This document shows, in pieces, positions 18,105-30,526 of a stretch of DNA of 64,000 nucleotides. The DNA comes from Gallionella sp. (lineage in GTDB: Bacteria; Pseudomonadota; Gammaproteobacteria; Burkholderiales; Gallionellaceae): positions 62,001-126,000 of the forward strand of contig JAQUAI010000001.1 of assembly GCA_028687335.1 (NCBI GenBank). Direction: 5' to 3'. Every line of letters begins with the position of its first letter. Position 1 is the first letter of the stretch. Under the pieces are notes generated by a model. It did no database searches and was not told where the DNA came from. It worked only from the letters and a program-made list of their open reading frames with translations. A program made the translations under genes and the position numbers.

Positions 18105-18506
18105 CTACTGGTAGTACGCCAGCCGTTCGGCAAATTGTTCTTGCTGCATATTTTCTGCCTGACGCAGGAAGTTTTCCGCTTCCAGTTGGCGAAAGATGCG
18201 CCGGGATTCCCGCTCAAGATAGGCTGCGCGGCAAAATAACGAACCGCCTTTGCTCATATCCACGGTGCGGTACACGCCCGCCCATTCATAGAGCGTTTCA
18301 AAGGTGCGCTGCTGGAGTGATTTGAAAAAGGCTTCGTCGAAGCGGGTGGCGGGTTCGCATTCGGCAATAAAGATTTGGTATGCCTGCTGCAACAGTGCTT
18401 CTTCGATTTTGCGTATTTGCTCCGGCGCGGTTATCCCCAAACGATTTTTGGGGAGGTCAGTGCCGGGCAGGTAGATGTCACTTGCGTGGAACTGATACTT
18501 GGACAC
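18105..18506 (-). pseudogene. fic: Truncated Fic-family toxin
   Basis: From a GTG start, 133 residues (MSKYQFHASDIYLPGTDLPK...) match the N-terminal part of a Fic/DOC protein, including FETLYEWAGVYRTVDMSKGG and a helical segment up to ERLAYYQ. The frame stops exactly where the family continues into the catalytic HPFxxGNGR loop, so AMP-transferase activity must be lost. The GTG overlaps the antitoxin gene in another frame by about 29 bp. A frame extending upstream to 18575 exists but reads through antitoxin sequence and is not used. A REP-like repeat lies just beyond the stop. Confidence 0.82.
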
Positions 18507-18636
18507 GGTGCTGTTCCATGAGTGCCTTGACCTGAGCCTTGATTGCCGGGGATTGTGTGGGTTTATAGCCTTCAATCTGCATGGAGGTCCGAACAGCTTT
18601 GCTGATTTGTTTATTCAGGCTGCTGGTAATTTGCAT
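18478..18636 (-). CDS. Fic antitoxin (small inhibitory protein)
   Basis: 52 residues starting MQITSSLNKQISKAV, preceded by GGAGACACCCAAG. Residues 18-23 are SMQIEG, which fits the (S/T)xxxE(G/N) inhibitory motif of class I Fic antitoxins, where the glutamate blocks ATP in the toxin active site. The gene overlaps the fic start, the usual order. It is intact while its toxin is truncated, so it now has no functional partner here unless it inhibits a Fic protein elsewhere. Confidence 0.7.
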   Translation of the reverse strand: MQITSSLNKQISKAVRTSMQIEGYKPTQSPAIKAQVKALMEQHRVQVSVPRK

Positions 18637-18739
18637 CTTGGGTGTCTCCAAATAAGTAACCCCCCGGTTTGAGCTTCACGACAGCGAACTGATGGATAGG
18701 CTTGGGGGGTGTTGTTGGCAGGATTATGCATGGCAACGC

Positions 18740-20482
18740 TCATGCCGACAGCCCTCCGATCATGGTCAATATTCGATCCGTGCATTGCTTCAATTCCGCA
18801 TCAATCTCAGCAAGTTCGCGCGGTGGTTCGAACACGTAGAAGTGGCGGTTGAACGGGATTTCGTAACCCACTTTGGTCTTATCGTGGTCTATCCACGCAT
18901 CCGGCGCATGGGGTAGCACTTCGCGCTTGAAATAGCTTTCTACATCTTCCGATAGCGGGACGTTTTCGGTGTCGCGCAGGTTGGCATCGGTTTGCGGCTT
19001 GCCTTTGAGTTTGCCTTTTTCGTTCAGTACAACTTTTCCCTGCGCATCCTTTAGCGGGCGTTCGACGGTGATGGTGCGGTAGCCGAAGTCTGCGTTGTTG
19101 AAGATGCGGCTGATGGGCTTGCCGTCCTTTTCCGCTTCGGCGCATTCGCCGAACAGGCGGGTGATCTCGGCGATGTGTTCGTCGGAGAGTTCCTTGCGCT
19201 TGCTGCCGAGGCTCTTGCGCATCTTTTGCCAGAAGGATGAGGCATCGATGAGTTGCACTTTGCCCTTGCGGTATGCCGGTTTGTGATTTGAGAGTATCCA
19301 GACGTAGGTGCTGATGCCGGTGTTGTAGAACATGTCGGTAGGCAGGCCGATGATGGCTTCGACCAGATCGTTTTCGAGCACGTAACGGCGGATTTCACTC
19401 TCGCCGCTGCCTGCGCCGCCGGTGAAGAGCGGCGAGCCGTTGAGCACGATGCCGAAGCGGCTGCCGCCGTCTTTGGCGGGGCGCATCTTGCTGATGAGGT
19501 GCAGCAGAAATAGCAGCGAGCCGTCGGAGACGCGCGGCAAGCCGGGGCCGAAGCGCCCATTGAATCCCTGAGTTTCGTGTTCCTTGCGGATTTCTTTTTC
19601 GACCTTTTTCCATTCCACGCCGAAGGGCGGGTTGGAGAGCATGTAGTCGAACTTGGTGTGCGGGTGGCCGTCTTCGGAAAGGGTGTTGCCGGGAATGATG
19701 TTGCCAACACTTTGCCCCTTGAAAAGCATGTCGGCTTTGCAGATGGCGTAGGACTCGTCGTTGAGTTCTTGTCCGCACATGGTGAGGCGCGCATCTGGGT
19801 TGTGTTCTTCGATGTATTCGCCCGCACAGGAGAGCATGCCGCCCGTACCTGCTGTTGGGTCGTAAATGGTGCGCACCACGCCGGGCTTGCAGAGCACTTC
19901 GTCGTCTTCGATGAACAGCAGGTTGACCATGAGGCGGATGACTTCGCGCGGGGTGAAGTGTTCTCCGGCGGTTTCGTTGGAGATTTCGGCGAACTTGCGG
20001 ATCAGCTCTTCGAACACCAGCCCCATCTGCCCATTGCTGACTGCTTCGGGGTGGAGGTCGATGTTGGTGAATTTTTCGGTGACTTGGTATAGCAGACCTG
20101 CCCGCGCGAGGCGGTCGATCTGGATGTGAAATTCAAAGCGCTCGAAGATGTCGCGCACCGCCGGAGCGAACTCGCCGATGTAGCTGTAGAGGTTTTCGCG
20201 GATATGGTCCTGGTCGCCCATGAGCTTTTTCATGTCCAGCGGCGAGGTGTTGTAAAAGCCCACTTTGGTCTTCTTCAACAGGAACGGCTCCGGGTTCAGC
20301 CCGGCATTCTTTTGTTTTTCGTTTTCGGCCAGCACGGCGGGCTTGGTGGCTTCCAGTACGCAATCGAGACGGCGCAGCACAGTAAACGGCAGGATCACCT
20401 TGCCGTATTCGGATTGCTTGTAGTCACCACGCAGAAGGTCGGCAACCGACCAGATAAAAGAAGAGAGTGCTTGCTGATTCAT
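18740..20482 (-). CDS. hsdM: Type I restriction enzyme, modification subunit
   Basis: N6-adenine methyltransferase subunit, 580 residues. An N-terminal helical domain ([13 protein letters not shown]...) precedes the SAM-binding motif in [10 protein letters not shown] near 205-214 and the catalytic NPPF near 283-286. It methylates the site chosen by HsdS and is required for both modification and restriction. Its ATG lies 2 bp after the odhB stop codon, with no space for its own promoter, so it is probably transcribed with the TCA-cycle operon. It is separated from rhuM-hsdS-hsdR by the toxin-antitoxin remnants. Confidence 0.96.
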   Translation of the reverse strand: MNQQALSSFIWSVADLLRGDYKQSEYGKVILPFTVLRRLDCVLEATKPAVLAENEKQKNAGLNPEPFLLKKTKVGFYNTSPLDMKKLMGDQDHIRENLYSYIGEFAPAVRDIFERFEFHIQIDRLARAGLLYQVTEKFTNIDLHPEAVSNGQMGLVFEELIRKFAEISNETAGEHFTPREVIRLMVNLLFIEDDEVLCKPGVVRTIYDPTAGTGGMLSCAGEYIEEHNPDARLTMCGQELNDESYAICKADMLFKGQSVGNIIPGNTLSEDGHPHTKFDYMLSNPPFGVEWKKVEKEIRKEHETQGFNGRFGPGLPRVSDGSLLFLLHLISKMRPAKDGGSRFGIVLNGSPLFTGGAGSGESEIRRYVLENDLVEAIIGLPTDMFYNTGISTYVWILSNHKPAYRKGKVQLIDASSFWQKMRKSLGSKRKELSDEHIAEITRLFGECAEAEKDGKPISRIFNNADFGYRTITVERPLKDAQGKVVLNEKGKLKGKPQTDANLRDTENVPLSEDVESYFKREVLPHAPDAWIDHDKTKVGYEIPFNRHFYVFEPPRELAEIDAELKQCTDRILTMIGGLSA

Positions 20483-20484
20483 GC

Positions 20485-21646
<1,162 letters not shown>

Positions 21647-21657
<11 letters not shown>

Positions 21658-24517
21658 GGTGTTTGACTCCTGGTTTGTTCTTTACATTGAGGTCTGGGCG
21701 GAAGGCGGCATCGACCACTGCTTTTTGTTGCTCGTTATGGGTGGCGAGGTATCCCGCCGCAGGGGAGGCGGACGAGGCGCGCAGTGCGTAGTCGAGCCGC
21801 ATGCCGGTACGCAAATGGCGCAGTAGGTAATGTTGGATGCGATGCCATGCGCCCTGATTCCCCGGCTCTTCTTGGCACCACACCACTTCGCTGGCGTTCG
21901 GATAAGCGGCGATTTGCGCCTTGAAGTCGTCGTGCGGAAAGGGGTATAGCTGTTCGATGCGGATGATGGCCATGTCTTCGATGTTGCGCTCATGCCGTGC
22001 TTTGATGAGGTCGTAATAGACCTTGCCGCTACAGGCGATGATGCGGCGCACTTGGGACGGACTCAATGCATCGGTCTCGCCGATGATGGGCTGGAAACGT
22101 CCGTCGGTGAAGTCGCTAATTGGCGACGAGGCATCCTTGCTGCGTAGCAGACTCTTGGGGGTGAATACGATCAAGGGTTTGCGGTAGGCGCGCAACATCT
22201 GGCGACGCAATAGATGGAAGATTTGCGCCGAGTTAGAAGGCACGCAGACCTGAATGTTGTAGTCGGCGCAGAGTTGCAGGTAGCGTTCGATGCGTCCCGA
22301 CGAGTGTTCCGGGCCCTGACCTTCGTAGCCGTGCGGCAGTAGCATCACCAAGCCGCACAATCTGCCCCACTTGGCTTCACCGGAAGCGATGAACTGGTCG
22401 ATCACGACTTGTGCGCCGTTGACGAAGTCGCCGAACTGAGCTTCCCACACGGTGAGGTTGTCAGGTTCGGCGGTGGCATAACCGTACTCGAATCCTAATA
22501 CCGCTTCTTCGGAAAGGATGGAGTCGATGACGATGAAGTCGGCTTGGTCAGGGGCGAGGTTTTGCAGCGGGATGTGGTAGCCCTTGTCGAATTGCACGCG
22601 GTTTTGATCGTGCAGCACGGCGTGACGATGAAAGAAGGTGCCGCGTCCGCAATCTTCGCCGGACAAGCGTACCGGATAACCTTCGCTGACGAGGCTGGCA
22701 TAGGCCAGATTTTCGGCCATGCCCCAATCCAGCGGTAGTTCGCCTTTACTCATTGCTGTGCGGTCGGCAATGATTTTTTCGACGCGTGAATGCAGCTTGA
22801 AGTTTTCTGGGACGGCGGTGAGGCGCTGCGCCAGTGTCTCTAGGCGTGCTGGTGAAATTGCGGTGTCTGTCGGCTGATTCCATGGCACTGGATTTTTGTA
22901 TTTTGCCCAGCTGCTGGCGTGGCCGAATTTGTAATCGGTGAGCACTGGCTGAATCGGATTGTGTCCCTCGTCCATGGCACGGCGATAGGCCGCCACCATT
23001 TCATCCGGTTCGCCTAGATTGAGTGTGCCCTCTGCCACGAGTTTCTGTCCGTATAGCGTGCGCGTGCCGGGGTGCTGGTTGACGTAGCGGTACATGAACG
23101 GTTGCGTAACCAACGGCTCGTCTTGCTCGTTGTGGCCGAGTTTGCGGAAGCACACCATGTCGATCACGACATCTTTGCCGAACTGCATACGGAAATCGAG
23201 CGCGATTTCGGTGACGCGCAACACAGCTTCGGGATCGTCGGCATTGACGTGGAAGATCGGGGCTTCGACCATTTTCGCCACGTCGGTGCAATACAGCGAG
23301 GAGCGTGAGTCGCGCGCATCCGAAGTGGTGAATCCGATCTGGTTGTTGATGACGATATGCACTGTGCCGCCAGTGCCGTAGCCGCGCGTTTGCGACAGGT
23401 TGAATGTCTCCTGATTGACCCCTTGTCCGGCAAATGCAGCATCGCCGTGCAGCAAAATCGGCAGCACTTCGTTGCCTTTGCGGTCGCCGCGTCGATGCTG
23501 GCGCGCACGCACCGAGCCTTCCACCACCGGATTGACGATTTCCAAGTGCGAAGGATTAAACGCCAGTGTCAGATGCATCGGGCCACCGGGCGTGGCAATG
23601 TCCGAAGAAAACCCCTGATGGTATTTCACGTCCCCCGAACTCAAGTGATGGTGATGGATGCCCTCAAATTCGGCAAACAGCATTTTTGGAAGTTTACCCA
23701 GCGTATTGACCAGCACGTTTAAGCGACCGCGATGAGCCATGCCGATGACGGATTCTTGAATGCCTTGCGCTCCCGCGCGTTGCAGCAGATGGTCGAGCAG
23801 CGGGATGAGCGTATCGCCGCCTTCGAGCGAGAAACGTTTTTGCCCGACATACTTGGTGTGCAGATAACGTTCGAGCCCTTCGGCTGCGGTTAGTCCCTCC
23901 AGAATGCGGCGTTTGGTTGCGGCGGAGTAGGGATGCTCGGCATCGGGGCCTTCGAGACGCGCCTGTATCCAGCGTTTTTGCGCCACGCTGCTGATGTACA
24001 TGTATTCCGCACCGACACTGCTGCAATAAATACGACGCAGCCGTTGCATGATTTCGCGCAATGTCAGGCGCGCACCACCAACCAGCGAGCCGGTGTTGAA
24101 GGTGCTATCCATATCCGCTTCGCCTAGATTGTAATAAGCCGGATTCAGCTCGGCGATTTCTGGTTTGGCATGGCGCTTGAGCGGGTCGAGGTCGGCAATG
24201 CGTACGCCGAGAAAACGGTGCGCGTTGATGAGTTGCAATACGGTCGCTTGCTTGCGCATCTCGTCGGTTTGCAGTTCGCACGAGGGGGCGGTGTTGCGCG
24301 GCATGGCGGCAAAACCGCGCTGAATCGGACTGTGGGCGATGTCGGCCGGCTTTTCGGTATTTTGCATCCGATCGAAATAGGCGCGCCACTCGGGCGGCAC
24401 ACTGGCGGGGCTGCGCAGATAGTCTTCGTACAACCCCTCAACGAACACATTGTTGCCGCCGAACAACAGCGAGGTTTCCTGCATGGCCTGCATATAGTCG
24501 CGCGTGGGTACGGTCAT
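21647..24517 (-). CDS. odhA: 2-oxoglutarate dehydrogenase E1
   Basis: Thiamine-diphosphate-dependent E1 of 956 residues, near the usual length. The N-terminal segment [10 protein letters not shown] is the E2-binding tail. [13 protein letters not shown] near 265, then the DDPEAVLRV and GHNEQDEP segments, form the ThDP site, and the C-terminal half has [14 protein letters not shown]. It converts 2-oxoglutarate to the succinyl-lipoyl intermediate. It begins 13 bp after gltA with a weak ribosome-binding site and overlaps odhB by 11 bp. Confidence 0.98.
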
Positions 24518-24530
24518 CGCTTGCTTTCGA

Positions 24531-25841
24531 TTAGCGTTTTTCTACAGGAACGAAATCGCGCTTGGTTGCGCCGAGGTAGAGTTGGCGTGGGCGGCCGATT
24601 TTGTGGTCGGCTTCGGACATCATTTCGTTCCATTGCGCCACCCAACCTATGGTGCGTGCGACGGCGAAAATCACCGTGAACATATTGGTCGGAATGCCGA
24701 TCGCGCGCAACACAATGCCGGAGTAGAAGTCGACGTTGGGGTAGAGTTTGCGTTCGATAAAGTACGGGTCGCTCAGCGCGGTGCGCTCAAGTTCCATGGC
24801 CATTTCAAACAGTTTGTTGTTTTCCAGCTTGAGCTCTTTCAACACTTCGTAACAGGTTTGGCGCATGACGCTGGCGCGCGGGTCCATGTTTTTGTACACG
24901 CGGTGACCAAAGCCCATGAGGCGGTATTTTTTGTCTTTTACACCTTGCACGTATTCTGGCACGCGCGAGATGTCGCCGATTTCTTCCAGCATTTTCAGCG
25001 CGGCTTCGTTCGCGCCGCCGTGTGCGGGGCCCCACAGCGCGGCAATGCCGGAAGCCATGCAGGCGAAGGGGTTCGCGCCGCTTGAGCCAGCTAGGCGCAC
25101 GGTGGAGGTTGATGCGTTTTGTTCGTGGTCGGCGTGCAGGATGAAGATGCGTTCCAGCGCGCGTACCAGAATGGGGTTAGGGACGTAGTCTTCCGCTGGT
25201 GTGCCGAACATCATGTACATGAAATTTTCGACATAGCTGAATTTATTTTTGGGATACATGAACGGTTCGCCCACGTTATATTTGTGCGTCATCGCGGCGA
25301 TTGTGGGCACTTTGGCCAGCAGTCTTTCCGCAGAAACTTTTCGGTGCAATGGATTACTGATGTCGAGCGAGTCGTGATAGAAGGCGGACAGTGCGCCGAC
25401 CACGCCGACCATGACTGCCATCGGGTGCGCGTCGCGGCGGAATCCGTTGAAGAAGCGCGCAAGTTGGTCATGCACGATGGTGTGATGGGTGATGCTGTGG
25501 CAGAACTCGGTCTTTTGCGCGGTATTGGGTAGTTCACCGTTCAGCAGCAGGTAGCACACTTCCAGAAAGTCGGAATGCTCGGCCAGCTGTTCGATAGGGT
25601 AACCACGGTAGTAGAGTAAACCGGCTTCGCCGTCGATATAGGTGATCTTGGAAGAGCAGCTAGCCGTGGAAAAAAATGCCGGGTCGTAAGTGAATAAGCC
25701 AAGTTTGGCAAGATTGTTCAAGTCCAGCACATCTGGGCCGAGCGTGCCGGAGCGAATCGGCAGTTCGATGCTGCGACCGTCATCCAGCGTCAGTGTGGCA
25801 ATGCGCGGTTTTTGTGGTGTGGTATTGGTGTTATTTTCCAT
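24531..25841 (-). CDS. gltA: Citrate synthase
   Basis: Type II (hexameric, NADH-sensitive class) citrate synthase, 436 residues. Catalytic histidines are in [13 protein letters not shown] and [14 protein letters not shown], and the aspartate in NVDFYSG. GGGAGCTATCGCA precedes the ATG. It is the seventh gene-sized step of an operon running sdhC-sdhD-sdhA-sdhB-sdhE-gltA-odhA-odhB and condenses acetyl-CoA with oxaloacetate made by the divergent mdh product. Confidence 0.98.
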   Translation of the reverse strand: MENNTNTTPQKPRIATLTLDDGRSIELPIRSGTLGPDVLDLNNLAKLGLFTYDPAFFSTASCSSKITYIDGEAGLLYYRGYPIEQLAEHSDFLEVCYLLLNGELPNTAQKTEFCHSITHHTIVHDQLARFFNGFRRDAHPMAVMVGVVGALSAFYHDSLDISNPLHRKVSAERLLAKVPTIAAMTHKYNVGEPFMYPKNKFSYVENFMYMMFGTPAEDYVPNPILVRALERIFILHADHEQNASTSTVRLAGSSGANPFACMASGIAALWGPAHGGANEAALKMLEEIGDISRVPEYVQGVKDKKYRLMGFGHRVYKNMDPRASVMRQTCYEVLKELKLENNKLFEMAMELERTALSDPYFIERKLYPNVDFYSGIVLRAIGIPTNMFTVIFAVARTIGWVAQWNEMMSEADHKIGRPRQLYLGATKRDFVPVEKR

Positions 25842-25883
25842 TGCGATAGCTCCCAGCGTGTGTATTTACTTCTCTAAAATTAT

Positions 25884-26195
25884 TTAAGCGGCTCGAATTT
25901 TTTCCAGTAGGGGGCGCAGTGTTTCTTTGGCGGCATCCTGTACTACTTGCTCTGTTCTTCCCGCGATCATGTCCCACAGTAAATTGTCCGGCATATCCAG
26001 CAATTCGTCGAAATGTCGCTGTTCTTGTTCATTCATATCTGCGTAATGTTCGTCGACAAAACGCCCTAGCGTGAGATCAAGCTCTAGCAGGCCGCGCCGA
26101 CAACGCCAGCGCATGCGCTGGATCACGAGCGGGTCAGCAATGCTGCCTGCGGGAATCATTTTGCCGTGATCGACCAAAGCTTCTGACTCGCTCAT
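25884..26195 (-). CDS. sdhE: Succinate dehydrogenase flavinylation factor SdhE
   Basis: 103 residues of the SdhE/YgfY family, which helps attach FAD covalently to SdhA. The diagnostic RGxxE motif appears as RRGLLELDL, followed by FVDEHYADM. Its ATG overlaps the sdhB stop by 4 bp. The gene is slightly longer than E. coli SdhE because of an N-terminal extension of about 20 residues. Confidence 0.93.
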   Translation of the reverse strand: MSESEALVDHGKMIPAGSIADPLVIQRMRWRCRRGLLELDLTLGRFVDEHYADMNEQEQRHFDELLDMPDNLLWDMIAGRTEQVVQDAAKETLRPLLEKIRAA

Positions 26196-26887
26196 ACCAT
26201 TCTCTTTACCATCATATCCTTGATCTTGCCGATGGCCTCGGTGGGGTTCAGTTCTTTAGGGCAAACATCGACGCAGTTCATGATGGTGTGGCAGCGGAAC
26301 AGGCGATACGGGTCTTCCAGATTATCGAGGCGCTCGCTGGTGGCTTGATCGCGGGTGTCGGCGATGAAGCGGTAGGCTTGCAGCAAACCCGCCGGGCCGA
26401 CAAATTTATCCGGGTTCCACCAGAACGAAGGACACGAGGTCGAGCAGCAACCGCACAGAATGCATTCGTACAGACCGTCGAGATGTTTGCGTTGCGCTGG
26501 TGATTGCAGCCGCTCCGTTTCTGGTGGTGCTTCTTCGTTTACGAGATAAGGTTTAATCGAGTGGTATTGCTTGAAGAACTGCGTCATATCCACGACTAAA
26601 TCGCGGATGACGGGAAGGCCGGGCAAGGGGCGGATCTCAATGGGTTGCTTGAGCGAGGACAGTGGTGTGATGCAAGCCAGCCCGTTGCGCCCGTTGATAT
26701 TCATCGCATCCGAACCGCAGATACCTTCGCGGCAGGATTTGCGCAAGGTGAGTGTGTCGTCCTGCTCTTTCAGCAGCAATAACGCTTCAAGCAACATCGC
26801 ATCCGGCGCATCTAATTGCAGTTCGTAATCCTGCACGTAAGGCGATTTATCGGTTTCGGGGTTGTATCGGTAAATTCGGAATTTCAT
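26192..26887 (-). CDS. sdhB: Succinate dehydrogenase iron-sulfur subunit
   Basis: 231 residues. The [2Fe-2S] cysteines are in SCREGICGSDAM and GLACIT. The [4Fe-4S] and [3Fe-4S] cysteines are in CILCGCCSTSCP and CHTIMNCVDVCPKELNP. It carries electrons from SdhA flavin to quinone in the membrane-bound complex II. It starts 9 bp after sdhA. Confidence 0.98.
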   Translation of the reverse strand: MKFRIYRYNPETDKSPYVQDYELQLDAPDAMLLEALLLLKEQDDTLTLRKSCREGICGSDAMNINGRNGLACITPLSSLKQPIEIRPLPGLPVIRDLVVDMTQFFKQYHSIKPYLVNEEAPPETERLQSPAQRKHLDGLYECILCGCCSTSCPSFWWNPDKFVGPAGLLQAYRFIADTRDQATSERLDNLEDPYRLFRCHTIMNCVDVCPKELNPTEAIGKIKDMMVKRMV

Positions 26888-26896
26888 TGTGCGCTC

Positions 26897-28660
26897 CTAG
26901 TACACCCGTGGTTTGAGTGGGAACGATTCCACGGTCAGCGGTTTTAGGCGTACCGGTTTGTAGTCGAGGCGGCTTCCTTCGCGGAAATACAGGCTGTGTT
27001 TTAGCCAGTTCACATCGTCGCGTTCGGGGAAGTCGTCGCGCGCATGGGCTCCGCGACTTTCTTTGCGTGCTTCGGCGGAGATCATGGTGGCTTGGGCGAC
27101 TTCGATTAGGTTGTCCAGTTCGAGGGCTTCGATGCGCGCGGTGTTGAAGACTTTGCTCTTGTCCTTGATTTCGGTATGCATGACGCGTTCGGCGACTTGT
27201 TTGATTTCGGCGACACCGGCGCTAAGCAGGTCGGGAAAGCGGAATACGCCGCAATGTTTTTGCATGGTGTGGCGCATGGCATCGCCGACTTCGGAAACGC
27301 GCTCGCCATTTTTTTGCGATTCCAATCTGGCGAGGCGCGAGAGGGCGAGGTCAGCGGCATCGGCGGGTAGCGGTTTCGGGTGCGGATTGCCGTGTAAGTC
27401 TTCGATGATTTGTTTGCCCGCAGCGCGACCAAAGACGACGAGATCGAGCAGGGAGTTGCAGCCGAGACGGTTAGCACCGTGTACCGAAACGCAGGCGCAT
27501 TCGCCTACCGCGTAAAACCCGTGCACGATTTCGTTTGGGCCGGTTTTGTAGGGGGCGACGACTTGGCCGTGATAGTTGGTGGGAATGCCGCCCATCATGT
27601 AGTGCGCGGTGGGTACGACAGGAATGGGTTTCTCCGCCGGGTTGACGTGGGCGAATTTGATGGCGATTTCGCGAATGCCGGGCAGACGCTGGCGAATGAC
27701 ATCATCGCCGAGATGGTCTAGTTTGAGTAGAACGTGGTCGCCCTTGGGGCCGCAGCCGCGTCCTTCTTTGATCTCGGTGGCCATTGCGCGCGAGACAACA
27801 TCGCGGCTAGCGAGGTCTTTCGCGGTGGGTGCATAGCGGGGCATGAAGCGTTCGCCATCTTTGTTGAGCAGGTAGCCGCCTTCGCCGCGCACGCCTTCGG
27901 TGATGAGTACGCCTGCACCATAAACGCCAGTCGGGTGGAATTGGTAGAACTCCATATCTTCCAGCGGAATGCCCGCGCGAGCAGCCATGCCGAGGCCATC
28001 GCCGGTATTGATGTAGGCGTTGGTGCTGGATTGGAAGATACGCCCCGCACCACCGGTGGCAAATAGAGTAGCGCGCGCGTGGAAGATCATGGTTTCGCCG
28101 GTCTCGATTTCCATTGCGGTGACACCGAGTACATCGCCGTCTTCATTACGGATCAAATCAAGCGCCATCCACTCGACAAAGAAGTGCGTATTGGCTTTGA
28201 CGTTTTGCTGGTACAGCGTATGCAGCAGGGCGTGGCCGGTACGGTCGGCAGCAGCGCAGGCGCGTTGCACGGGGGCTTTGCCATAGTCTTGCATATGTCC
28301 GCCAAACGGACGCTGGTAGATTTTTCCGCTATCGAGACGGTCAAATGGCATGCCGAAGTGTTCCAATTCATAAACCACTTCCGGTGCGGCGCGGCACATG
28401 AATTCAATTGCATCCTGATCGCCTAGGTAGTCGGAGCCTTTGACTGTGTCATACATATGCCACAACCAATTATCTTCATTAACATTGCCCAGCGAGGCGG
28501 CGATACCACCTTGGGCTGCCACAGTGTGCGAACGGGTTGGAAAAACTTTGGACAATACCGCGACTTTTAATCCGGCTTGCGCTAGTTGCAGTGCGGCACG
28601 CATGCCGGAACCACCGGCTCCGACCACGACGACATCAAAATTCCGTTTTGCAATCGCCAT
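26897..28660 (-). CDS. sdhA: Succinate dehydrogenase flavoprotein subunit
   Basis: 587 residues from the ATG at 28660; a GTG four codons upstream is possible. The FAD-binding [15 protein letters not shown] is at the N-terminus. The covalent-FAD histidine is in [26 protein letters not shown] and a C-terminal [12 protein letters not shown]-type segment ([15 protein letters not shown]) complete the fold. The ATG overlaps the sdhD stop (TAATG), with GGGGA upstream. It oxidises succinate to fumarate. Confidence 0.98.
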   Translation of the reverse strand: MAIAKRNFDVVVVGAGGSGMRAALQLAQAGLKVAVLSKVFPTRSHTVAAQGGIAASLGNVNEDNWLWHMYDTVKGSDYLGDQDAIEFMCRAAPEVVYELEHFGMPFDRLDSGKIYQRPFGGHMQDYGKAPVQRACAAADRTGHALLHTLYQQNVKANTHFFVEWMALDLIRNEDGDVLGVTAMEIETGETMIFHARATLFATGGAGRIFQSSTNAYINTGDGLGMAARAGIPLEDMEFYQFHPTGVYGAGVLITEGVRGEGGYLLNKDGERFMPRYAPTAKDLASRDVVSRAMATEIKEGRGCGPKGDHVLLKLDHLGDDVIRQRLPGIREIAIKFAHVNPAEKPIPVVPTAHYMMGGIPTNYHGQVVAPYKTGPNEIVHGFYAVGECACVSVHGANRLGCNSLLDLVVFGRAAGKQIIEDLHGNPHPKPLPADAADLALSRLARLESQKNGERVSEVGDAMRHTMQKHCGVFRFPDLLSAGVAEIKQVAERVMHTEIKDKSKVFNTARIEALELDNLIEVAQATMISAEARKESRGAHARDDFPERDDVNWLKHSLYFREGSRLDYKPVRLKPLTVESFPLKPRVY

Positions 28661-29007
28661 TACATTCCCCACAAAATTTGTACTGACCAGATGGTGTAGT
28701 ACAGCAAGGCTAAAATAACCAGCACGTGGATCACGAGTCGGATGCTGGCTGGTTTAATGTAGTCCATTACGATGTCACGCACGCCGATCCACGCGTGATA
28801 AAACAAGCAAAGCAGGAATAACAAACTGGCGGTGCGCAGCCAAAGACTGGAAAACAGCGCGGTCCAAGTGTCGTAGTTTATTTGCGGCTGGAGGCATAGC
28901 AGTACACCGAGTGTAGCGATGTACAGCACCATGACCACGGCAGTAACGCGCTGAATTAGCCAGTCGCGCAGACCGTAGTGGGCTCCGACGACGACGCGGT
29001 TCACCAT
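28660..29007 (-). CDS. sdhD: Succinate dehydrogenase membrane anchor
   Basis: 115 residues with three membrane helices (about 20-40, 55-75 and 90-110). The open frame extends much further upstream, but GCAGGAGTGAAATT directly precedes the ATG at 29007 and the family starts here. It overlaps the end of sdhC by 7 bp and provides, with SdhC, the quinone and haem b site of complex II. Confidence 0.93.
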   Translation of the reverse strand: MVNRVVVGAHYGLRDWLIQRVTAVVMVLYIATLGVLLCLQPQINYDTWTALFSSLWLRTASLLFLLCLFYHAWIGVRDIVMDYIKPASIRLVIHVLVILALLYYTIWSVQILWGM

Positions 29008-29375
29008 AATTTCACTCCTGCAAAAAATGTGAGCGCGAGACTGATGAACATGACGGCTTTGCTGCTGTTGCGCGCGCCGTTCAGATCGTGAATCCAGTGC
29101 AAGTCGATAGCGAGATAGCGTAAACCCGCAAAAAAGTGATGCAGAAATGCCCAAGCTAAACCGAGTATGACGAGTTTGGCAAAGGGAGGGCTGATGGTGT
29201 CGATCAGAGTGGTGTAGGTTTCAATCGAATTTAGGCTGAATTGCAGCATTAGCAATAGTAGTGGCAGTGCAAAAAACAGAAGCGCCCCACTGAGACGATG
29301 CAGGATAGAAACAAAACCGGGTAGGGGGAGCTTGATCTGGTGCAGTGCGAGGTATTTGGGGCGCGACTTGATCAT
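29001..29375 (-). CDS. sdhC: Succinate dehydrogenase cytochrome b556 subunit
   Basis: 124 residues with three membrane helices. The typical SILHRLSGALLF motif is near residues 24-35, and HHFFAGLRYLAID carries the candidate haem-ligand histidine. It is the first gene of the sdh-gltA-odh operon. The 158-bp gap to divergent mdh must hold both promoters, although I found no good consensus pair. Confidence 0.95.
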   Translation of the reverse strand: MIKSRPKYLALHQIKLPLPGFVSILHRLSGALLFFALPLLLLMLQFSLNSIETYTTLIDTISPPFAKLVILGLAWAFLHHFFAGLRYLAIDLHWIHDLNGARNSSKAVMFISLALTFFAGVKLW

Positions 29376-29533
29376 GGTTCTCGCTGTGTTGTTTTGGACG
29401 GGGCGATGTTACACCTCTGAATCATGCGAGGAAAGTGACTGGGACATGAATGTTTCTGCGACTGGAAAATGATGCCGAAAGGGCTATGATGTCACCACAA
29501 AATTGTTCCGTTTTTATGCCCAAGGAGAGTCTC

Positions 29534-30526
29534 ATGAAAGCCCCTATTCGAGTTGCGATTACCGGTGCCGCAGGACAGATTGGCTACAACATGTTGTTTC
29601 GTATTGCGAATGGCGATATGTTGGGGCGCGAGCAGCCGATTATTCTCCAATTACTTGATTTGCCGCAGGCGCAACAGGCGTTGCGCGGCGTGGCAATGGA
29701 GTTGGAAGATTGCGTGTTCCCGATGTTGCAGCAAATTATTGTCACGGATGATCCGCGTGTGGCATTCCGTGATGCGGAGGTTGTTGTGCTGGTGGGCGCG
29801 CGTCCGCGCAGTAAGGGGATGGAGCGCAAAGACTTGCTGGAGGCGAACGGTGCGATTTTTTCCGAGCAAGGGCGCGTACTTAATGAGGTTGCAGCACGGC
29901 ACGTGAAAGTGCTGGTAGTGGGAAATCCGGCGAATACCAATGCCTTGATTACCATGAAAAATGCGCCTGATTTAGATCAGCGTAACTTTTCCGCGATGAC
30001 GCGTCTGGATCACAATCGCGCTATCGCTCAAGTGGCTCTTAAATTGTTCCAGCCGATACGGGATATTAATAAGATGATTATCTGGGGGAATCATTCCGGT
30101 ACGCAGTATCCCGATTTGGATCATGCCGAGATTCGGGGGCGCAAGGTTCGCGAGATTTTGCGGCAGAACGGCTGGGAAGATTGGGTTGAAAGCGAATTTA
30201 TTCCCACGGTGCAAAAACGCGGGGCGGCGGTGATTGAGGCACGCGGCTTGTCCAGTGCAGCCAGCGCGGCAAATTCAGCTATTGCTCATATGCATGATTG
30301 GCTGTTGCATTCGCACCACAACGACTGGGTGACTATGAGTGTGCCTTCGGATGGAAGTTATGGCATTCCCGAGGGGGTGGTGTACGGTTTTCCGGTGACT
30401 TGTCGCAATGGACATTATTCCATCGTGCCGGGACTTGAGATTAGTGAATTGGGCCGAAAACATATGATGGATAGCTATCGCGAACTGACCGAAGAGCGGG
30501 AATTGATCAAGCATTTGCTGGTTTAA
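29534..30526 (+). CDS. mdh: Malate dehydrogenase
   Basis: 330 residues. NAD-binding [14 protein letters not shown] is at the start, then [24 protein letters not shown], the catalytic MTRLDHNRA region and [24 protein letters not shown] precedes the ATG at 29534; the frame is open for 28 further codons upstream, but these are not used. It belongs to the group resembling eukaryotic cytosolic MDH, common in betaproteobacteria. It is divergent from the TCA operon that it serves. Confidence 0.97.
   Translation: MKAPIRVAITGAAGQIGYNMLFRIANGDMLGREQPIILQLLDLPQAQQALRGVAMELEDCVFPMLQQIIVTDDPRVAFRDAEVVVLVGARPRSKGMERKDLLEANGAIFSEQGRVLNEVAARHVKVLVVGNPANTNALITMKNAPDLDQRNFSAMTRLDHNRAIAQVALKLFQPIRDINKMIIWGNHSGTQYPDLDHAEIRGRKVREILRQNGWEDWVESEFIPTVQKRGAAVIEARGLSSAASAANSAIAHMHDWLLHSHHNDWVTMSVPSDGSYGIPEGVVYGFPVTCRNGHYSIVPGLEISELGRKHMMDSYRELTEERELIKHLLV

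Noticed and set aside
24504-25085. 193-codon plus-strand frame over gltA.
   Set aside because: Antisense shadow of citrate synthase, with no motif.
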